Shown: in pieces, positions 60,096 to 64,000 of the stretch
How the letters are laid out: the number at the start of each line of letters is the position of its first letter
Numbering within the stretch: position 1 is the stretch's first letter
Source: Bacteroides caccae
Lineage (GTDB): Bacteria; Bacteroidota; Bacteroidia; Bacteroidales; Bacteroidaceae
Length of the DNA stretch: 64,000 nucleotides
Assembly (NCBI RefSeq): GCF_002222615.2
Contig: NZ_CP022412.2
Coordinates: 1,736,001-1,800,000 of the forward strand
Direction of reading: 5' to 3'
Made by a program: the position numbers and the translations under genes
Notes under the pieces: model-generated
Told to the model about the DNA's origin: nothing
The model's database searches: none
Seen by the model: only the letters and a program-made list of their open reading frames with translations

Positions 60096-61616
60096 CTATT
60101 TCTTTGTGGGGAATAAATGATTGACCAGATTGTTCATATATACTTCCAGATTTGTGTATTCCGGACTTAAACTATACTTAGTACCATCGGCAGGGTCGTT
60201 CGGATCCAAATTATTTTTCTTTTCCCATTCATCCGGCATACCGTCACCATCGGTATCGACTAAAGTTACTTCCGATTTATATTCTGGCCATCCTCCTACA
60301 TCCGATGGCTGGTCTATCATGCCGTTGGTGCTACCGTGGGAACCTTCATAAGTATAATTACCTTTGCGGGTTTCTTCTACAATGCGTTTGTCTATTATGT
60401 CACGACGATACGAAGCACCGGCATATTCGAGCACGTCTTTATATGCTTTTTTCGCAGATTGCAAGGAAGTACGTTCGGCTATATTGAAAGCTTTAGAGGA
60501 CAACAACTTTTTTTCAGGTGCAAAGTCGTTCTTGATTACCAGTCCGTAGGCATTGTCTCTGTTCACTTTGTAAAGAGCTTCTTTTTGTTTATCGGTGAGT
60601 TTAGAACAAGTAGGGTCCATATAATTACCATTAAAGTAGAATATACCGTGGACACCGGCTTCATTCTTATTCGTTCCATCGTCGGCGTATGCGGTAAACA
60701 AACGTTTAAAAGAACCTTTTGTAGCGCTGAAAGGTCCCGGTTTATAATAGTTGTTAATGAAATTGTAGGAACCTCCTTCGCCGGCATAAGCTCCGTCACT
60801 ACCATAATTATAGATTACATTATTGAATAAATCAACTTTTTCTTCTTCCGGTTTACCAGTATAGCGGCTTCCGCAAAGACGAGGAGTACGGTTGGTGTGA
60901 TGAGCCAATAAGTTGTGATGAAAAGTTGCAGTCTGTCCTCCCCAAATGCCTCCATAGCCGTGAGCTCCTTTTTCATGAATGGAGTTGGCAAGGCTTTCGC
61001 TGATGATGCACCATTGGAGAGTGAAATTGCGATTATTATAAAAAGTGGCGCATTCATCGGTACTCCAACTCATGGAGCAGTGGTCAATGATAATATTTTG
61101 GTGGTTTTTGATGCCGTTCATAGCGTCGTCTCCTTTTTGTTTGATGTCAACTCCCATGCGTGAGCGGATAAAACGGACAATTACATTGTCGGCTTGAATG
61201 GAGAAAGTATAGTTTTTTAGGCAGATACCGTCACCTGGAGCTGTTTGTCCGGCAATGGTTAGGTCTCCATTGTTGACTCTCAGAGGTTTTTGCAGCTCTA
61301 TGATTCCGTCTACTGCAAAAACGATTGTGCGAGTACCTTTTTGGTTGATAGCCCAACGGAAAGTTCCTTCGGAACCGTCATCGGCTAGTGAAGTCACTAT
61401 ATATACAGTACCTCCGGCACCTCCTGTTGTATACTTTCCGGCACCATCTGCTCCGGGAAAAGCTATAATTTTGTTTCGATCAGGGGTCGGATAGTCTTTC
61501 TTCTCATTATTGACACTTTTATTATCCTGTATATCAATGGATATATAGGTTGTCGCACTTACCATTATAGGTATAGTGAGTAAAATGCACAGTGCTGCCG
61601 GTAGTTTTTTATTCAT
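60096..61616 (-). CDS. Pectate lyase, PL1 family, exported
   Basis: 506 residues with a cleavable signal peptide (ALCILLTIPIMVSATT). The beta-helix catalytic region (about 50-390) includes AFPGADGAGKYTTGGAGG, TIAGQTAPGDGICLK, IIIDHCSMSWSTDECATFY and PRLCGSRYTGK, the last holding candidate catalytic Arg residues. The C-terminal VDTDGDGMPDEWEKK is a calcium-binding, thrombospondin-3/EF-hand-like loop common in Bacteroides lyases. It cleaves de-esterified homogalacturonan by beta-elimination. It lacks a lipobox, unlike its divergent paralogue, so it is probably periplasmic or released. It has its own operator, promoter and terminator. Confidence 0.9.
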   Translation of the reverse strand: MNKKLPAALCILLTIPIMVSATTYISIDIQDNKSVNNEKKDYPTPDRNKIIAFPGADGAGKYTTGGAGGTVYIVTSLADDGSEGTFRWAINQKGTRTIVFAVDGIIELQKPLRVNNGDLTIAGQTAPGDGICLKNYTFSIQADNVIVRFIRSRMGVDIKQKGDDAMNGIKNHQNIIIDHCSMSWSTDECATFYNNRNFTLQWCIISESLANSIHEKGAHGYGGIWGGQTATFHHNLLAHHTNRTPRLCGSRYTGKPEEEKVDLFNNVIYNYGSDGAYAGEGGSYNFINNYYKPGPFSATKGSFKRLFTAYADDGTNKNEAGVHGIFYFNGNYMDPTCSKLTDKQKEALYKVNRDNAYGLVIKNDFAPEKKLLSSKAFNIAERTSLQSAKKAYKDVLEYAGASYRRDIIDKRIVEETRKGNYTYEGSHGSTNGMIDQPSDVGGWPEYKSEVTLVDTDGDGMPDEWEKKNNLDPNDPADGTKYSLSPEYTNLEVYMNNLVNHLFPTKK

Positions 61617-61680
61617 GCTCTTTCTTTAGTTGATTATTGTTTTGATATGGAACTTTATTCTGATTTTCGTTTTAATGGCG

Positions 61681-61688
61681 TAAAGGTA
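61681..61688 (-). promoter_or_regulatory. -7-like box for the minus-strand pectate lyase gene
   Basis: The minus strand reads TACCTTTA, one base off TAnnTTTG, 64 bases upstream of the ATG at 61616. Its distance from the repeat element equals that in the two related promoters. Confidence 0.5.
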
Positions 61689-61708
61689 TGAATATTTAGG
61701 TAGCTACG

Positions 61709-61744
61709 TGTGTAATAATTGTTATTCGCATAGTATTTATTGTT
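61709..61744 (-). promoter_or_regulatory. Candidate HTCS operator upstream of the minus-strand pectate lyase gene
   Basis: In coding orientation: AACAATA (61744-61738), 14 bases, then AACAATTATTACACA (61723-61709). The half-sites are 21 bp apart and 29 bases separate the proximal one from the -7 box. Confidence 0.65.
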
Positions 61745-61785
61745 ATTTGAAACTTGTCTTTTTTTTAATTCAACCATAATTAATC

Positions 61786-61821
61786 AACAATAAATACAAA
61801 GTGAAAAACAAATATTGCACA
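61786..61821 (+). promoter_or_regulatory. Candidate HTCS operator upstream of the plus-strand pectate lyase gene
   Basis: AACAATA (61786-61792), 14 bases, then AACAAATATTGCACA (61807-61821). The period is 21 bp, with 29 bases from the proximal half-site to the -7 box. It faces the opposite way from the element at 61709-61744. Confidence 0.65.
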
Positions 61822-61841
61822 TGAGTATATTTCTGTTTCCA

Positions 61842-61849
61842 TACTTTTG
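61842..61849 (+). promoter_or_regulatory. -7 box for the plus-strand pectate lyase gene
   Basis: TACTTTTG is a full TAnnTTTG match, 53 bases upstream of the ATG at 61903. Confidence 0.6.
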
Positions 61850-61902
61850 TGAGGTGAACTCGTTCGTAATAAAAAGGATAATCACTTTAAACTATCAGGA
61901 AC

Positions 61903-63519
61903 ATGAAAAGACTAATAAAAGGACAACTTGTTATTTGGGTTTATAAAGAAAATATATTGGGAATTATGTTGTCGGCTTTCCTTTTTGGGGGAGTAGTTGC
62001 CTGTTCGGATGAACAGGCAACAGAAAAACAGTTGACAGATGAATCGGGGCTACCGGAATATCCTATCCCCGACCGTACCACCATTGTTGCTTTTCCGGGA
62101 GCTTATGGTGCCGGAAAGTATACAACAGGAGGTGCGGGAGGTACTGTATATATAGTGACTTCATTAGCTGATGATGGGGTGGTGGGTACTTTACGTCATG
62201 CTATACAGCAGAAGGGAAGACGTACAATAGTCTTTGCAGTCGGAGGAGTGATCGAATTGCAGAAACAACTAGTTATCACCAACGATGACATTACTATTGC
62301 AGGTCAAACAGCTCCGGGTAAGGGAATCTGTTTGAAGGACAACACTTTGCGGGTGAATGCCAATAATGTAATTATTCGTTTCCTCCGTTGTCGTATGGGA
62401 GATGAAAAACGAATAGAGGATGATGCGATGAATGGTTATCAGAATAATTATCCCGGAAAGCAGAATATTATTATTGACCATTGTTCCATGAGTTGGAGCA
62501 CTGATGAATGTGCCTCATTTTATGGGAATACTAATTTTACAATGCAGTGGTGTATTCTCAGCGAAAGCTTGTGGCATTCGATACATGAAAAAGAGGCTCA
62601 TGGTTATGGTGGAATATGGGGTGGCTCACCTGCCACATTCCATCATAATTTGTTGGCTCATCACAGTAATCGGACTCCGCGTCTTTGTGGAAGTCGTTAT
62701 TCGAATCGGGCAGATGTGGAAAAGGTGGACTTATGTAATAATGTAATTTATAATTGGACTAATGAAGGTGCTTATGGAGCTCAGGGAGGTTATTACAATA
62801 TTATGAATAACTATTATAAACTAGGTCCTGCTTCCGCCAAGGATAAAACCCATGCACGTTTTTTCACCGCTTATATAGATGATGGAAAGAATGCCCAAGA
62901 TGCCGGAGTATTTGGTTACTTTTATGTGAATGGCAATATAATGGACAATACATGTGTGGACTTGTCAGGCGAACAGCAGAAGGAGATTGCCAGCGCCAAC
63001 GCCAATAATATTTCTTCTACTGCATTCAAGGTAAAGAATGACGAAAGAACATCTTCTGACTTATTGTTGGACATGCGCATTGATATCCTTTCTGATTACA
63101 GTTTTATGCAATCTGCTACAGACGCTTACGAAACTGTGCTGGCGTATGCAGGGGCATGGACATGTGGCTGGAAGGATAATAAGTATATCATTCCGGAGCG
63201 AGATAAGATTGATAGGCGTATTGTAAGTGAAACTGCTAATGGCACTTATAGTACTAATGCATCTAAAGGTGGTGGATATGGTTTGATAGACAGTCAGGAG
63301 GATACTATAGAAAAGTGGGACGAATATATAACTGCAACCTCTTCTCTTGTCGATACAGACAAGGACGGTATACCGGACGAATGGGAAATAGCAAAAGGCT
63401 TAAATCCTAATGATGCGTCTGACGGGGCGAAGTATAATTTGAGTGCTGCTTATACAAATCTAGAGGTGTATCTGAATGGCTTGGTGGAGAATACTTTTCC
63501 GGCAAGTCATTCCAAATAA
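61903..63519 (+). CDS. Pectate lyase, PL1 family, lipoprotein
   Basis: 538 residues. The N terminus ends in a lipobox, FGGVVACSDEQ (Cys34), and the SDE after the Cys fits surface export. The catalytic region parallels that of the divergent gene: AFPGAYGAGKYTTGGAGG, IAGQTAPGKGICLKD, IIIDHCSMSWSTDECASFY and PRLCGSRYSNR. The C terminus has the same type of calcium loop (VDTDKDGIPDEWEIAKG). The two are clear paralogues that differ in anchoring, so this one probably works at the cell surface while the other acts elsewhere. The start is set by the -7 box and the ATG at 61903; an internal Met at residue 22 would shorten the signal. Confidence 0.9.
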   Translation: MKRLIKGQLVIWVYKENILGIMLSAFLFGGVVACSDEQATEKQLTDESGLPEYPIPDRTTIVAFPGAYGAGKYTTGGAGGTVYIVTSLADDGVVGTLRHAIQQKGRRTIVFAVGGVIELQKQLVITNDDITIAGQTAPGKGICLKDNTLRVNANNVIIRFLRCRMGDEKRIEDDAMNGYQNNYPGKQNIIIDHCSMSWSTDECASFYGNTNFTMQWCILSESLWHSIHEKEAHGYGGIWGGSPATFHHNLLAHHSNRTPRLCGSRYSNRADVEKVDLCNNVIYNWTNEGAYGAQGGYYNIMNNYYKLGPASAKDKTHARFFTAYIDDGKNAQDAGVFGYFYVNGNIMDNTCVDLSGEQQKEIASANANNISSTAFKVKNDERTSSDLLLDMRIDILSDYSFMQSATDAYETVLAYAGAWTCGWKDNKYIIPERDKIDRRIVSETANGTYSTNASKGGGYGLIDSQEDTIEKWDEYITATSSLVDTDKDGIPDEWEIAKGLNPNDASDGAKYNLSAAYTNLEVYLNGLVENTFPASHSK

Positions 63520-63675
63520 TTGTTTTTTAATGATTAGATTTCTTAGTTCTATTTGCTTGTGAAAGCAGGTAAAACAATGAGTATTATGATAAGTTTCATC
63601 GTTTTTTATCCGGTATTCATCGGATTATTGACCGTAAATCAGCAGAAAAGCCTGTAAAAGCATAAAGAAATGGCG

Positions 63676-63683
63676 TATCTTTG
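63676..63683 (+). promoter_or_regulatory. -7 box for the terminal membrane protein gene
   Basis: TATCTTTG is a full TAnnTTTG match, 28 bases upstream of the ATG at 63712. Confidence 0.5.
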
Positions 63684-63711
63684 AACCATTAATCAATTAA
63701 TAATAGAAATA

Positions 63712-64000
63712 ATGGAAGAGAAACAAAAAACTTTGTCTGCTACAGGCTTTTCCGGTAAATATCTGGTAGCTTCACTTTTTATCCTTTCGGGGATACTACT
63801 GTTTGCCCGCAATATGGGATGGATTACTGCTGAATTGTTTAGCACGATAGTATCTTGGTATTCTCTTTTTATTATATTAGGTATATATTCGATGATACGT
63901 CGCCATTTTGTAGGAGGAATAATTCTTTTGTTGATTGGTGTCTATTTCTTATTGGGTGGGCTTTCATGGTTGCCTGAGAATTCTCAGGCAATGGTCTGGC
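63712..64000 (+). CDS. Small multi-span membrane protein (DUF5668/LiaF-like), 3' truncated by window edge
   Basis: The frame starts MEEKQKTLSATGFSGKYLVA and stays open to the end of the window (96 codons). Three or four hydrophobic segments are visible: YLVASLFILSGILLFARNMG, TIVSWYSLFIILGIYSMI and VGGIILLLIGVYFLLGGLSW. The pattern of short helices with Gly-rich turns resembles the LiaF/DUF5668 transmembrane region found next to envelope-stress regulators. The call is tentative because the C-terminal part is missing. It has its own -7 box and is probably not part of the pectin locus. Confidence 0.55.
   Translation, partial: MEEKQKTLSATGFSGKYLVASLFILSGILLFARNMGWITAELFSTIVSWYSLFIILGIYSMIRRHFVGGIILLLIGVYFLLGGLSWLPENSQAMVW

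Noticed and set aside
39867..63519. Mobile-element origin of the pectin locus
   Set aside because: No integrase, transposase, flanking direct repeats or tRNA were seen; such loci are usual in Bacteroides chromosomes.

Overview
This 64 kb window is a chromosomal segment of a Bacteroides species, probably close to B. thetaiotaomicron. This rests on gene content and order (SusC/SusD pairs, a hybrid two-component regulator, a fused MurF-Alr, a TatA-TatC pair without TatB) and on repeated matches to the Bacteroides -7 promoter motif TAnnTTTG. No database search was possible; family names come from motifs and remembered family features. I saw no rRNA, tRNA, insertion sequence or classical CRISPR array.

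Layout. 1-2921: 3' part of a secreted GH2 beta-galactosidase-type enzyme. 3030-3947: EamA transporter. 4359-6248: an AAA ATPase plus a DUF4435/TOPRIM-like protein, resembling the two parts of the PARIS anti-phage system. 6297-8563: MscS-type channel and AraC-type regulator. 8626-8713: a tandem array with a 22-bp period. 8846-12866: TonB-dependent receptor and beta-helix-like lipoprotein. 13052-15844: PAS/GAF histidine kinase. 15931-25970 (minus): ten nuo genes, nuoA-B-CD-H-I-J-K-L-M-N, with no nuoE, F or G. 26086-31346 (minus): a small exported protein, then trkH, trkA and dxs. 31460-36085: GSCFA protein, MurF-Alr fusion, TatA, TatC. 36152-39505: Dna2-like nuclease-helicase. 39506-39866: a gene-free stretch with a possible small RNA and several terminators.

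39867-63519 is a pectin (homogalacturonan) utilisation locus whose order resembles, from memory, the B. thetaiotaomicron BT4108-BT4116 region. It holds a hexuronate-type MFS transporter, KduI with a signal peptide, an orphan PTS-IIC-like permease, a GH105 unsaturated uronyl hydrolase, two pectin methylesterases (one fused to a CE12 esterase), a hybrid two-component regulator, SusC, SusD, a surface lipoprotein and two divergent PL1 pectate lyases. Inferred flow: surface esterase and lyase attack, SusCD import, GH105 cleavage in the periplasm, KduI isomerisation (possibly also periplasmic), uptake by the MFS or IIC-like permease.

The most notable observation is a shared promoter element. Upstream of susC and of both pectate lyase genes lies a direct repeat of AACAA half-sites 21 bp apart, with the proximal half-site 29 or 30 bp from a TAnnTTTG-type box. 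This is a good candidate operator for the hybrid two-component regulator. Two unrelated tandem arrays (8626-8713 and 46442-46588) share a 22-bp period and dyad cores with variable spacers and have no obvious explanation. The window ends inside a small membrane protein gene.
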